The position numbers and the translations under genes are program-made. Below the pieces are notes generated by a model. That model was not told where the DNA came from. It saw only the letters and a program-made list of their open reading frames with translations, and did no database searches. A stretch of DNA of 64,000 bases from the NCBI GenBank assembly GCA_022793895.1, contig JAAWDS010000053.1:99733-163732 (forward strand), given 5' to 3'. The DNA comes from Provencibacterium sp. (lineage in GTDB: Bacteria > Bacillota > Clostridia > Oscillospirales > Ruminococcaceae). Shown here piece after piece: positions 36,199-46,103 of the stretch; the stretch's first letter is position 1, and each line of letters starts with the position of its first letter.

Positions 36199-38138
36199 GC
36201 TGGTGGATGGAAGAGCCGCTGCGGATGATCCAGTGCAACCTCCGGGAGACGGATGGCGGCCTGGATCCGGAGAAGCTGGTTCAAACGGTCAAGGGCTTTG
36301 ACGCCAATACTCTGATGGTGGGTGCGGGTGGGATCTCAGCGTTTTATCCGACTGAACTTCCCTTTCAACGCCGGAATCCTTATCTAAAAGGGGATCTGCT
36401 GGGGGAGCTGACCCGGCTTTGCCACCGGAACGGTCTGCGGCTCATCGCCCGCTTTGACTTCAGCAAGGCGGACGCCGCCTTTCTCCCAGAGCATCCGGAC
36501 TGGTTTTATCAAACGGGGGACGGCCGGCGGGTCGTCTTCAACGGAATGGCCCATACCTGCGTCAACGGCCGCTATCAAAGGGAGCTCTCCCTGGAGATCC
36601 TCCGGGAAGTGCTGGAGCGTTACCCGGTGGACGGTATCTTTTTCAACATGTTCGGCTACCAGACGCGGGATTACAGCGAACGGTATTACGGCCTCTGCCA
36701 GTGTGAAAACTGCAAGGCGCGTTATTTGGATTTCTGCGGCCGCGAGCTGCCGTCCTCCGAGGAGGATCCGGATATCGGGCGTTACCGGAGCTTCCAGAAA
36801 AAAACCGTCTCGGAAATGCTGGATAAAATCCATGCCACGGTCAAATCCATCCGCCCGGAGGTTGCCGTCTGTACCTATACCGATCATCAGGTGGACATCA
36901 TCCGCAGCGAGTCCAATACGGCGCTCTCCCGCCCGCTGCCCCAGTGGCTTTATTCCGCCTCTGATCAGGTGATGCGCGTCCGGGGCAGCTTTTCCGAAAA
37001 GGTAAGCGCTAACTGCGCTATCAATGCCGCCGACATCTTTTGGCGCTTCATGGGCGTTTCGCCCTCCCAGACCCGGCTGCGGCTCTGGGAGAACCTGGCT
37101 TCCGGCGGCGGCTTGGACTTCTGTATCATCGGCGTCTTTGACGGTTATCCCGAAACGGCGGCCTTTGCAGGCGTAAGAGAGGTCTTTTCTTTCCAGAAGG
37201 CCCAGGAGAAGATCTTTGCCCAATTAACCTCTTTAGCAGAGATTGTTCTGATTTATCCAGAGGATCCGGCGCTGGAAGCGGAATACCGCGGGATTTTCCG
37301 GATGCTCAAGGAGGCGCATCTTCCTTTCGATGTGGTAAAGGCGTCCTGCGTGGCAGACCGGCTGCCTCATTCCCGCTACCGGCTGGTGATCCTGCCCGGC
37401 GTGGGCGTGGATCCGGCGCTGCTTCCTGAGAGCGCTGCGGTGATTGCCACGAGCGGCGCTTTCACAGACAGGCCCGACGTCCTGAAAACGCTGTTTGGCG
37501 CCGAAACGGTGCGGACGGTTCCGGAAAATCAAGGCGCCTATCTGCTGGCGGAGGATAAAAGCCTCTGGAAGCGGATGCCTGAGCGGGATCGGGTGCTGCT
37601 CGCCGGTCTCATCCGGCTTTGCCGGTTTGCGGGGGAGACGGCGCTTCCCTATCTGCCGCCCGCTCCTTACGGTCCCCCGGAGTGCTGCGAACTGGGGGAG
37701 GCGAGCGAGTTTTCCGGCTTGGGGTTCTTCCGTTCGGAAAATCATGTGGCCGCCCTGCTGCCGTGGGACGCCGGCCGCCTTTACGATTGTCATGGGTTTC
37801 TGGAGCACCGGGACGTGCTGTTAGATACCATCGATCGGTTGGGTGATTTTTCAGCCCTGGAAACCGACGCGCCTCCCATGGTGGAAACCTTTTTGGATCG
37901 GTTCCCATCCGGGGAGCTGGTGCAGCTGATTAATCTGACTGGCTTTAACGGCAGCTCGTTCTTTGAGCCGCTGCCGGTATCCGGTATCCATATTTCCGTC
38001 CGGCTGGATAGGAACGCCTCCTTCTCCCGCGTCACCCGCCTGCGGGATGGGGCGGCGATCCCGGCCGGAAGAAGCGGGGATAAGCTGTGCTTTACCGCCT
38101 GTACGCTGGCGGGTTACGACGCCTACCGGATCGACTGA
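36195..38138 (+). CDS. GHL6-type glycosyl hydrolase-like protein B
   Basis: This 647-aa paralogue of the preceding protein shares the order of segments: RMIQCNLRETD, GAGGISAFYPTELPF, LRLIARFDFSKAD, DGIFFNMFGYQTRDYS, a CQCENCKARY cysteine cluster, a Rossmann-like domain and VQLINLTGF at the end. It starts with GTG at 36195, overlapping the TGA of gene A by four bases, with AGGAGGAGG about ten bases upstream. Members of the family are annotated as putative hydrolases without a proven substrate. A terminator follows. Confidence 0.8.
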   Translation: MSWWMEEPLRMIQCNLRETDGGLDPEKLVQTVKGFDANTLMVGAGGISAFYPTELPFQRRNPYLKGDLLGELTRLCHRNGLRLIARFDFSKADAAFLPEHPDWFYQTGDGRRVVFNGMAHTCVNGRYQRELSLEILREVLERYPVDGIFFNMFGYQTRDYSERYYGLCQCENCKARYLDFCGRELPSSEEDPDIGRYRSFQKKTVSEMLDKIHATVKSIRPEVAVCTYTDHQVDIIRSESNTALSRPLPQWLYSASDQVMRVRGSFSEKVSANCAINAADIFWRFMGVSPSQTRLRLWENLASGGGLDFCIIGVFDGYPETAAFAGVREVFSFQKAQEKIFAQLTSLAEIVLIYPEDPALEAEYRGIFRMLKEAHLPFDVVKASCVADRLPHSRYRLVILPGVGVDPALLPESAAVIATSGAFTDRPDVLKTLFGAETVRTVPENQGAYLLAEDKSLWKRMPERDRVLLAGLIRLCRFAGETALPYLPPAPYGPPECCELGEASEFSGLGFFRSENHVAALLPWDAGRLYDCHGFLEHRDVLLDTIDRLGDFSALETDAPPMVETFLDRFPSGELVQLINLTGFNGSSFFEPLPVSGIHISVRLDRNASFSRVTRLRDGAAIPAGRSGDKLCFTACTLAGYDAYRID

Positions 38139-38203
38139 TGGTAAGGCGATAAGCATTTTATATCCGCACGGTCCTGCCGTCTATGGAGGACAGTGAAACA
38201 GAA

Positions 38204-38252
38204 AAGGCTTTCACCGCGCTGCCGGATAAACCGGCGGAACGGTGAAAGCCTT
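38204..38252. terminator. Bidirectional terminator between GHL6 pair and GH3
   Basis: A 13-bp stem (38204-38216 with 38240-38252) with an inner GCCGG/CCGGC stem lies between two convergent genes. Confidence 0.8.
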
Positions 38253-38276
38253 AGCCTTGGTATGAAGAAATTGCCG

Positions 38277-40703
38277 TTACGGATGGAAACGGCGCAGCGC
38301 GTCGCTGACTATCAGATAGCGCAGCACGTTGCATGCCCCGCGTTGCAGCTCGGCCAGCGTAAGCCCATCCTCCTGGCGGAAGGATTCCAGCGCGCTGGGA
38401 TCCAGATCTTCCGAGCGGGGCTTTGAGCCGGGCATCAGCACGTCTACCTGGGCGCGGATGCGGTATCCGCTGTCAAAAACCGCCGGGAAATCGGGATCTA
38501 CGCAAGGACGCATCCACCAATCGGTCATCACACAGCCGGTATAGTTCCATTCCTTGCGCAGAATGGTCGTGCAAAGATCGTAGTTGTAGTGGCCCCATAC
38601 GCCGTTGATTTTGTTGTAGCTGGTCATCAAATTTTGCGGCCTAGCTTCCCGAATGCAGATTTCAAAGCCTTTGAGATAGATTTCGCGCAGCGCCCGTTCG
38701 GAAAGGCGGGAGTCGTTGTAGCCGCGGTTGGTCTCCTGGTTGTTGCAGGCGAAGTGCTTCGGGCAGGCGGAGACGCCGTTTTTCTGAATGCCTTTCACTA
38801 CTGCCGCGCCCATGCGGCCGGTGATTAAGGGATCCTCCGAGAAGTATTCAAAATTTCTGCCGCACAGCGGGTTGCGGTGAATATTCATGCCGGGGGAGAG
38901 AAGGATATCGCTGCCCTTCCTCTTCATTTCCCGGCCATGCGCCTGCGCGAGCTGCTCAATCAGGCCGGGATCCCAGCTCGCCGCCAGCGCTGTGCCGCAG
39001 GGCAGCAGCGAAGCGTAATATTGCAGGCGGATCCCGGAGGGTCCGTCCGTAGCGGTGACAGGGGGGACGCCCATCGCACGTAAACGCTCGGTGATGCCGC
39101 CAAAGACGCCTGCATTTCCTTTGGTTCCCAACGGACTGTCCATAATCCGGTCGCCATGGCTCAGCGCCTCCAGATCCTCCGGCGAAAGCTGCGCTACAAA
39201 GTCCTCCAGGCGCTGGGTTCCGGCGGCAACGTCCTGAAGCCGGATGCCCCGATCTCCCGTATAGGGGATTTCTTCCGGCAGATTCTCTAAAATGCGATCC
39301 TTCAGCACCCGCCCGGCGGTTGGGACCGGCTCGAATCTTTTTTCGAGGCCCGCCTCGCCCATGCGGCAGACCATGCGGCGGAACGGGTGTTCGGCCGAGG
39401 CCGGGCTGGCCTCCTGAAGCGGACGGACGACGCGCAGCGTTTCCACCGAAACCGCGCCGCAGCGCGCTGCGCCGCGCACGTCGGTCCCCACGTAGATCCC
39501 GTATTCACCCGCCTCAAGAACCCATGCGGATTTGTGGCCCGAAGCGCCTGAATCGTCATAGCTCGCCAGGTCCTCCAGGGGGAAGCGAAGGGTCAGCGTC
39601 TGGGATTCTCCCGGCCTCAGCAGGCGCGTTTTGGCAAATGCAGCAAGGCTGCGGCTTGGCTTTCCCAAAACGCCCTGGGGAGCCTCGGCGTATACCTGAA
39701 CCACCTCTTTGCCAGCGCAGCCGCCGGTATTTTGAACGGCGGCGGACACCTCGACCTGCTCTCCGCGCAGCTTTACCTGGATATCCTTTAGCAGGAAGAG
39801 GGTGTAGCTCAACCCGTAACCAAATGGGAATTGAACCGCATGGGGAGCGAAGGTTTCAAAATAGCGGTAGCCGACAAAAATATCCTCGGTGTAGTGGTTC
39901 GCGTCGGGATCTAAAAAGTCCTTGGCGCTGGGATAGTCCTCATACCGATAGGCGATGGAGTCGGTCAATTTGCCGCAGGGCGTCACCCGCCCGGTGAGCA
40001 CATCGGCGACGGCGCGGCCGCTCTCCATGCCGCCCTGCCATACATATAGCGCGGCGTCAATACAGAGGGAGGGGGCCTCCAGCCAGGAGAGATCCATAAT
40101 GCTGCCTGAATTGATGAGCACAATCGTACGCTGGAAGGTTTGGGAGATCCGCTTTAGCAGCTCGGTTTCCTCGTCGGTAAGATAATAGCTGCCCTTTTCC
40201 AGCGCATTTTCCCTGGATTCTCCGGCGGAACGGCCGATCGCCATAACTGCCGTCTGGCAGCGCTGCGCGGCGGCCTCAAGCTGTGCGGCCTCCACCGGCA
40301 TCTCCTCAAAATACCGCGGCCAATGCGCCCAATAGCCCATATCGGGTGGATTGGCGGCGCTCCACGCCTCATAGAGCGCGGCCAGCGGCTCATCCACCGA
40401 AACGCCTGCTTCGCGCAGACCGGCCAAGAGGGAAACGGTATAGGGCGGATTGACGTCGCCGCCGGAACCATAGCCTACGTAAAAGTAATCGAGCTGAACG
40501 CGGCCAAAAACAGCCACCGGCGCTCCCGGCTGGAGCGGCAGCGCGCCGCGCTGGTTTTTTAGAAGCACAATGCCCTCCGCCGCGGCCTGGCGGCACAGCG
40601 CGGGAAGATCGGGCTCCACCGTTTTCTCGCCGTAGACCGTCTTTTGCGTTTTCTGCGCCAACTCGTCCGGCACAGGGGGTGGCTTGGGTGCGTGGTGATT
40701 CAT
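38277..40703 (-). CDS. GH3 beta-glycosidase with swapped domain order
   Basis: This 808-aa GH3 enzyme (beta-glucosidase or beta-xylosidase type) has its domains reversed. The (alpha/beta)6 C-terminal-type domain comes first (AAAEGIVLLKNQRGALPL at residues 40-60, FPFGYGLSYTLF), then a fibronectin-III-like part, and the TIM barrel comes last (TDGPSGIR, ACPKHFACNNQE), with the nucleophile motif YTGCVMTDWW at D728. This order is known from some rumen Clostridia enzymes. The ATG at 40703 follows AAGGAGG. No signal peptide. It is convergent with the GHL6 pair and ends with TAA. Confidence 0.93.
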   Translation of the reverse strand: MNHHAPKPPPVPDELAQKTQKTVYGEKTVEPDLPALCRQAAAEGIVLLKNQRGALPLQPGAPVAVFGRVQLDYFYVGYGSGGDVNPPYTVSLLAGLREAGVSVDEPLAALYEAWSAANPPDMGYWAHWPRYFEEMPVEAAQLEAAAQRCQTAVMAIGRSAGESRENALEKGSYYLTDEETELLKRISQTFQRTIVLINSGSIMDLSWLEAPSLCIDAALYVWQGGMESGRAVADVLTGRVTPCGKLTDSIAYRYEDYPSAKDFLDPDANHYTEDIFVGYRYFETFAPHAVQFPFGYGLSYTLFLLKDIQVKLRGEQVEVSAAVQNTGGCAGKEVVQVYAEAPQGVLGKPSRSLAAFAKTRLLRPGESQTLTLRFPLEDLASYDDSGASGHKSAWVLEAGEYGIYVGTDVRGAARCGAVSVETLRVVRPLQEASPASAEHPFRRMVCRMGEAGLEKRFEPVPTAGRVLKDRILENLPEEIPYTGDRGIRLQDVAAGTQRLEDFVAQLSPEDLEALSHGDRIMDSPLGTKGNAGVFGGITERLRAMGVPPVTATDGPSGIRLQYYASLLPCGTALAASWDPGLIEQLAQAHGREMKRKGSDILLSPGMNIHRNPLCGRNFEYFSEDPLITGRMGAAVVKGIQKNGVSACPKHFACNNQETNRGYNDSRLSERALREIYLKGFEICIREARPQNLMTSYNKINGVWGHYNYDLCTTILRKEWNYTGCVMTDWWMRPCVDPDFPAVFDSGYRIRAQVDVLMPGSKPRSEDLDPSALESFRQEDGLTLAELQRGACNVLRYLIVSDALRRFHP

Positions 40704-40882
40704 CAAAAATGCCTCCTTATTTTCTCATAGTTTTGTATCGCTGGATATGATTAACCATCTTCCGAGTGCGCATAGCCGGAAAGAGTCCACCTTCGGCTTC
40801 TACTCTTTTATATCGGCCTGTTTTAGCGTTTTACAACCTCCTGGCCCTCTGGCGGGAAGGATTCGAGAGCGCGGGGGATGCG

Positions 40883-42271
40883 CTATCCTTTTTCTTCGCA
40901 TTTCCGTTCCACCAGAGAGCGGCGGTTTTTCCAAACTCCGCTGAAAAAATAGAGCGAAGCGGGAATGGCGAAGGCATAGCAGGCGAGACCGTAACCCAGG
41001 ATGAAGCCGTAAAGGCCGAGGCCCAGAACGATGCCTATCGTGTAGCTGAGAAGAATGCGCGCGGCAAATCCGTCTAAAATGCCGAGAACCATCATCAGCT
41101 TTGCATTTCCGATTCCCTGAACAAAGCTGCCCATGGCGCGCATGACCGCAAGCCCCGGAAAGCTCCAGACGATTGCGGAAACGAATACCGGCGCAAGGGC
41201 TATCACCTCCGGCGCGTGGGTAAACAGACCGAACATCTCTTTGCAGAAGGGGATGTAGATCAGCACGAAAACGGTATACATCGCCGCGGTAATGAGGAAG
41301 GTCCATTTCACAATCTTTTTAATGCGGTCCCTTTTCCCCGCCGCGAAATTCTGGCCGATCATGGGGGAGGCCGCGTGCATGATGCCCTGGCTGACCTTGG
41401 TAACGATGTCGTCCAGCTTAACGCCGACGCCGAACGCCGCCGACGCATGCACCCCCGCCTGATTGACGAGACTGTTCACAAAGATCATTGAAATGTTGAT
41501 GGCGCAGCTTTGAATGGCGAACGGAATCCCCAGTCCGGAGAGTGTTTTCAGAATGTCCGGTTGGATTTTGAAGCTATCCCGGCGGAAATCAAATCCAAAC
41601 GCGCCCCTATTTTTATAAAGATAGAGGATGGCGAACAGAAAGGAGACGCCCTGGCCGATGATCGTTGCTGCGGCGGCCCCGGAAACGCCCCAGCCCAGCC
41701 CGCCGGTAAAAACAATGTCCAAGAGTAGGTTCACGACAGAGGCGATCAGGATAAAGAGGAAGGGGTGCCGGGAATCCCCCATTCCGCGAAGCACAGCCGA
41801 CACGACGTTGTAGCCAAAGGTAAAAACCGTTCCCACTCCGCAGATGGTCAGGTAATCGAGCGCCATGGAAAAGGATTCCGGAGGGGTGTGCATGAGCTGT
41901 AAAATGGGAGTCCGCAGGATCAGGATCGTAAGCGTAAACACACCGGCCAGCAGCGCGAGGGAGGCGAACATCGTGCCGATCGTCCGGTTGATCCGTTCCT
42001 TTTGCCCTACGCCGGTCAGCTGCGCGATATAGACCTGCCCGCCGGTAGAAAATCCGAGGCACAGCATGGTGCTGAAGGTTGTAATTTGGCTGGCCACCGA
42101 TACGGCTGAAAGCCCGTAGCTTCCCACAAAGTTCCCAACGATGACCATATCCACGAGGGCGTAAAATACTTGCAGCGCGTTCGAGGCCATAAACGGCAGC
42201 GCGAACAGCAGCAGCTTTTTTAGAATGCTCCCCTCGGTAAAATTGCGGGAGAAGGATGCGCTTCGTCTCAT
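40883..42271 (-). CDS. MATE family efflux transporter
   Basis: This 462-aa membrane protein has about twelve hydrophobic helices in two homologous halves and the opening LLLFALPFMASNALQVFYALVDMVIVGNFVG typical of MATE Na+/H+-coupled exporters. The ATG follows AGGAGAGG. It ends with TAG. Its neighbours are sugar genes, so the exported compound is not indicated. The gap to GH3 (40704-40882) contains only the GH3 promoter region. Confidence 0.93.
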   Translation of the reverse strand: MRRSASFSRNFTEGSILKKLLLFALPFMASNALQVFYALVDMVIVGNFVGSYGLSAVSVASQITTFSTMLCLGFSTGGQVYIAQLTGVGQKERINRTIGTMFASLALLAGVFTLTILILRTPILQLMHTPPESFSMALDYLTICGVGTVFTFGYNVVSAVLRGMGDSRHPFLFILIASVVNLLLDIVFTGGLGWGVSGAAAATIIGQGVSFLFAILYLYKNRGAFGFDFRRDSFKIQPDILKTLSGLGIPFAIQSCAINISMIFVNSLVNQAGVHASAAFGVGVKLDDIVTKVSQGIMHAASPMIGQNFAAGKRDRIKKIVKWTFLITAAMYTVFVLIYIPFCKEMFGLFTHAPEVIALAPVFVSAIVWSFPGLAVMRAMGSFVQGIGNAKLMMVLGILDGFAARILLSYTIGIVLGLGLYGFILGYGLACYAFAIPASLYFFSGVWKNRRSLVERKCEEKG

Positions 42272-42562
42272 AGCCGCGCCTCTCCTAGCGTATCTGTCTT
42301 CCAGATAGGAAAGGCGGCGGATAGGGCCTGCTTCGTAGCCGTCCGTTCTTGGATGGAAAAGGGAGTATCTGTGCGCAAACGGTTGGGATAGGCGAGCGGG
42401 TCCTTTCCGCGGCCTATCCGGCGGTGGAAATTAAAAGGTAAAGCTCTCATCATGTTTCCTTTCATAAAGCAGAATGTGTGTGGGAGCCGAAGGGTGAAAG
42501 CGCCCAACCCTGTGGGAATCCGGCTCTGATCTGTTGAAAAACGGAGTTTTTTAGCGAAATCT

Positions 42563-42591
42563 TTGATTTGCGCCGGGAAATCGATTAAACT
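42563..42591 (+). promoter_or_regulatory. SigA-like promoter of the YesN regulator gene
   Basis: -35 TTGATT (42563-42568), 17-bp spacer, -10 TAAACT (42586-42591). The rest of 42272-42562 shows no gene. Confidence 0.6.
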
Positions 42592-42651
42592 GTTTAGTTG
42601 ACCACCTCTCGTGTGCCGTTGACAGGTTCGATTTCAAAGGGGGAAACGCCG

Positions 42652-44226
42652 ATGACGATTTTGCTGGTGGATGATGAACAGGACATTTTGGAAGGGATTT
42701 TGGACGGCATTGATTTTACCGCTCTCGGCATTCAGCAGGTGCGCACGGCTACCAGCGCCCGCGAAGCAAAAAAGATTTTGCAGCAGGAAGAGGTGGATAT
42801 CCTGCTTACGGACATTGAGATGCCGGGAGAGAGCGGGCTGGATCTCCTGAATTGGCTGCGCGAAAGGGACAGCGCGATTGTCACCCTGTTCTGTACGAGC
42901 TTCGCCAACTTTGATTATGCGAAGAAGGCTGTAGAGATGCACAGCTTTGACTACTATTTGAAGCCGGTTGCCTATGAAGAGCTGCAAAGCCACCTGGCGG
43001 CGGCTGTCGGCGAGGTGCGCAAAAACCGAAATGCCAGCGCCTATCTACAGATGGGGGAGTACTGGCTGCGATCGCAGAAGGAGAATAAGCGCGCCTTTTG
43101 GACGGACCTGCTTGGTTCGGTGGTTCCGCTGGCCGAGCTTCTGCACAGCGCTGCGGAAAACGGGCTCTCCTATGACGGGCGGGAACGGTTTACGCTCTGC
43201 TTGCTCCATGTCGTCGATCGGGAAATGATCGCGCTGGCCAAGTGGAAGATCTATGGCTTTCGCAATGTGGCGGAAGATCTGTTTAGCGGAGACGTTCCTC
43301 CGCCGGAGGCCATGATCCCGCTCAAGGACGGCGGCTGGGTATTGGTGCTGCGCAGCGGATATCCAAAGGACGCAGAAGGATTTGCGCAGCCCTTCGGCGA
43401 GTTGGTCCGGCAGGCGGAAGCGCTGTTTCACGTTGTGGTAAACGGTTATTTCCAAGAGGATCTCGCGTTGGACGGGCTGCGGGCGGCCTATCAGCGGATT
43501 TTGCAGGCGGCTGCGCAGGATATCCTGCGCAGCCGCAGCCTGACGGACGCCGCGGCCTACTCCCCGCCGCTCTGTAGCTACGATCCGATGCTGGAAGCGG
43601 GCTGGCACGATCTGCTCGCTTCGGGGCGCACAGAAGAGCTCTCCGCCGCTGCGTCAAGGGCGCTGGCCCAACGGGCGGCTGCCGGAGGGCTGAGCGCCGA
43701 TTATGCAAAGTCGATGCGCGCGGATCTTCAGCAGATGGTTTTTTCGGAGCTGAATCGGTGCGGCATCAACGCCCACATCCTCTTTCACGATGAGCGCTAT
43801 GAGCAGCTGCTGGAGTGGTCGCTGGATTCCCTCGATCGCTTTCGCGCATATATCGATTACCTGCTTTGCCGTGCGGGAGAGCAGATGCGTTTTGCCGCGC
43901 AGGCGGACAGCGTGGTTGGGCGCGTGAAAAGCTATGTACAGGATCACCTTGGCGAAGAGGTGAACCGCGCCGCCATTGCCGCCCGGTTTTTCCTCAATCC
44001 CGATTATCTTGCCCGCCTGTTCAAAAAGGAAACCGGACAGACCCTTGGCAGCTATTTGCAGCAGCAGCGCATAGCGGAGGCGAAGAAGCTGCTTTGCCGC
44101 CCCGGACTTTCGGTAAACGAGATCGCGCAGCGGGTGGGATATGACAACTACAGCTATTTTTCCCAGTTCTTCCGTGAGAAAACCGGCATGAGCCCCAGCC
44201 AATTCCGCAAGCGGTTCGGATCGTGA
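42652..44226 (+). CDS. YesN-like response regulator with AraC output domain
   Basis: This 524-aa regulator has an N-terminal receiver (ILLVDDEQD, phospho-acceptor D54 in LLTDIEMPG, conserved Lys in YYLKPV), a middle region of about 290 residues and a C-terminal AraC domain (VNRAAIAARFFLNPDYLARL, LSVNEIAQRVGYDNYSYFSQ). It should be phosphorylated by a YesM-type kinase; a candidate lies 3.7 kb away at 47944, beyond the importer it flanks. The ATG at 42652 follows AAGGGGG. Its TGA abuts the stop of the convergent permease with no spacer. Confidence 0.93.
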   Translation: MTILLVDDEQDILEGILDGIDFTALGIQQVRTATSAREAKKILQQEEVDILLTDIEMPGESGLDLLNWLRERDSAIVTLFCTSFANFDYAKKAVEMHSFDYYLKPVAYEELQSHLAAAVGEVRKNRNASAYLQMGEYWLRSQKENKRAFWTDLLGSVVPLAELLHSAAENGLSYDGRERFTLCLLHVVDREMIALAKWKIYGFRNVAEDLFSGDVPPPEAMIPLKDGGWVLVLRSGYPKDAEGFAQPFGELVRQAEALFHVVVNGYFQEDLALDGLRAAYQRILQAAAQDILRSRSLTDAAAYSPPLCSYDPMLEAGWHDLLASGRTEELSAAASRALAQRAAAGGLSADYAKSMRADLQQMVFSELNRCGINAHILFHDERYEQLLEWSLDSLDRFRAYIDYLLCRAGEQMRFAAQADSVVGRVKSYVQDHLGEEVNRAAIAARFFLNPDYLARLFKKETGQTLGSYLQQQRIAEAKKLLCRPGLSVNEIAQRVGYDNYSYFSQFFREKTGMSPSQFRKRFGS

Positions 44227-45111
44227 TCAGCCCTTGATAGCGCCGAGCATGACGCCGTCCGCAAAGTATTTTTGCAAAAACGGATAGAGGATTAGGATGG
44301 GGATTATCGCGACAAAGGCGATGGCCATGCGGATAGACACCTGCGGCGTTTCCATCAGCGCGCCGGAATTGGCGCTGGTGTTGGCCAGCAGAGCCTGAAT
44401 GTCCTGTACCATGCGGTTCAAAAGCGCCTGCACGCTGAGCATGCGCGCATCTGAAATATAGTACTGGGCGTTGGTCCAGTCGTTCCAGTAGGCGAGGCCG
44501 GAAAACAGCCCGACCGTGACCAGAATGGGCTTGGAAAGCGGCAGCGCAATGCGCAGATAGATGCACGGATAGCTTGCGCCGTCGATGTTGGCTGCCTCAT
44601 AGAGCTCAAACGGAATGCTGTTGGACATGTAGGTACGCACCAGAATCACGTTGAACGCGCCCAAAAGGAAATTCGGCAGGATATAGGCCCAAATGGTATT
44701 GCGGATGCCGAACCAGGTGGTCCACATGATATAGGAGGGGACCAATCCCCCGGAAAACAGCATGGTGAAAAACACGAAGAAGCTGAAAAAACGGCGTCCC
44801 GGAAGATTTTTCAGCGATAGGGGAAAGGCCGTCAGAGTGGAGAGCAGCAGGCAGCCGCTGGTGCCGGCGGCAGTGACGAACAGCGAAATGCCGTAGGCGC
44901 GCACCAGCGTCGCGGAATTGTTGAGGATATACAGATAGGCATAGAGGCTGAACTTTTTCGGGAAGAGGGAATAGCCGTTAACGATCAGCGAGTTTTCTTC
45001 GGTGATGGAGGACATAAACAGCAGCAGGGGAAGGACCATCGAGAGGGTGACGAGCGTTAAAATGAGATGGATGACAGCCTGATAGATCTTCTGCCCTTTT
45101 GAGAGGATCAT
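44227..45111 (-). CDS. Carbohydrate ABC importer permease (YtcP/LplC-like)
   Basis: This 294-aa permease has six predicted helices, the EAA-type loop ELYEAANIDGASYPCIYLRI and the closing KYFADGVMLGAIKG. I place the start at the ATG at 45111, eight bases after AGGAGG; this site overlaps the TAG stop of the upstream permease, so the two are coupled. Last gene of the three-gene importer operon between the YesN regulator and the YesM kinase. No terminator separates it from the convergent regulator. Confidence 0.94.
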   Translation of the reverse strand: MILSKGQKIYQAVIHLILTLVTLSMVLPLLLFMSSITEENSLIVNGYSLFPKKFSLYAYLYILNNSATLVRAYGISLFVTAAGTSGCLLLSTLTAFPLSLKNLPGRRFFSFFVFFTMLFSGGLVPSYIMWTTWFGIRNTIWAYILPNFLLGAFNVILVRTYMSNSIPFELYEAANIDGASYPCIYLRIALPLSKPILVTVGLFSGLAYWNDWTNAQYYISDARMLSVQALLNRMVQDIQALLANTSANSGALMETPQVSIRMAIAFVAIIPILILYPFLQKYFADGVMLGAIKG

Positions 45112-45123
45112 GCCGGGCACCTC

Positions 45124-46041
45124 CTAAAAAATAGCGTTTTCCGCGCTGGTCTTGCGCACGATCCAATTGGTCGTCATCACCATGAGAAAGCCGACGACGG
45201 ATTGAAAGACACTGGCCGCGGCGGAACGTCCTATTCCGCCCGCAGAGATCAGCGCGCGATAGACATAGGTATCGATGGTGTTCGTCACCGGGTAGAGCGA
45301 ACCGGAATCTTGGGGGACCTGATAAAAGAGGCCGAAGTCGGAGAAAAAGATTTTTCCTACGTTCAGAATCAGCAGGGTGATGACGGCGGGAATGAGGAAA
45401 GGTAAGGTAATGCGCGTGATCTGCTGCCATTTGCTTGCGCCGTCCAGCGCCGCCGCTTCAAAGAGCGTTCCGTCAATGCCGGAGATCGCCGCGATGTAGA
45501 TGAGCGTCCCATAGCCTACCCCTTTCCAGAGGTGGGTAAGGGTCAGAATGACCGGCCAATACTTTGGCGTGCTGTACCATGCGACCGGCTCCTTGCCGAG
45601 CAGGGGCAGGAGGGTGTGATTCATCATTCCATTTTCCTGGCTGAGCAAAGCGAATACAATGTAGCTGACGACCACGATGGAAATCAAAAAGGGCAGCAGC
45701 AGCGAGCTTTGGTAAAGCGAACGCAGCCGCTTGTTCAGCACATCGGACAGAATAATTGCCAGAACCACACCCGCCAAATTGTTGATGAGGATAAAGGCGA
45801 CGTTATATAGCAGCGTGTTGCGCAGAATGATGAAGGCGTCGTTCGTACCGAAAAGGAATTTGAAATTTTCCAGCCCCACCCAAGGGCTGCCGAAAATACC
45901 GCTGTTGACGTTGTATTTCTTGAAAGCGATGACGATGCCCGCCATGGGGATATAGTTGTTTATAAAGAGATAGATCATGCCGGGCAGCATCATCGCGTAC
46001 AGCGGCAGATAGGGGAGAAGCCTGCGTAAATTTTTTTTCAT
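45124..46041 (-). CDS. Carbohydrate ABC importer permease (LplB-like)
   Basis: This 305-aa permease begins MKKNLRRLLPYLPLYAMMLP and has the family hallmark FKKYNVNSGIFGSPWVGLEN, the EAA loop LFEAAALDGASKWQQITRI and a C-terminal TNWIVRKTSAENAIF. The ATG at 46041 follows GCGGGAG; a longer upstream frame overlaps the lipoprotein gene and is unlikely. It ends with TAG. Partner permease follows, receptor precedes. Confidence 0.93.
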   Translation of the reverse strand: MKKNLRRLLPYLPLYAMMLPGMIYLFINNYIPMAGIVIAFKKYNVNSGIFGSPWVGLENFKFLFGTNDAFIILRNTLLYNVAFILINNLAGVVLAIILSDVLNKRLRSLYQSSLLLPFLISIVVVSYIVFALLSQENGMMNHTLLPLLGKEPVAWYSTPKYWPVILTLTHLWKGVGYGTLIYIAAISGIDGTLFEAAALDGASKWQQITRITLPFLIPAVITLLILNVGKIFFSDFGLFYQVPQDSGSLYPVTNTIDTYVYRALISAGGIGRSAAASVFQSVVGFLMVMTTNWIVRKTSAENAIF

Positions 46042-46103
46042 ATCGCTCCCGCCTTTATAAAAGGTTTGCCGGCGTCCCTGAAAAGGCCGCCGGCAATACA
46101 GGG

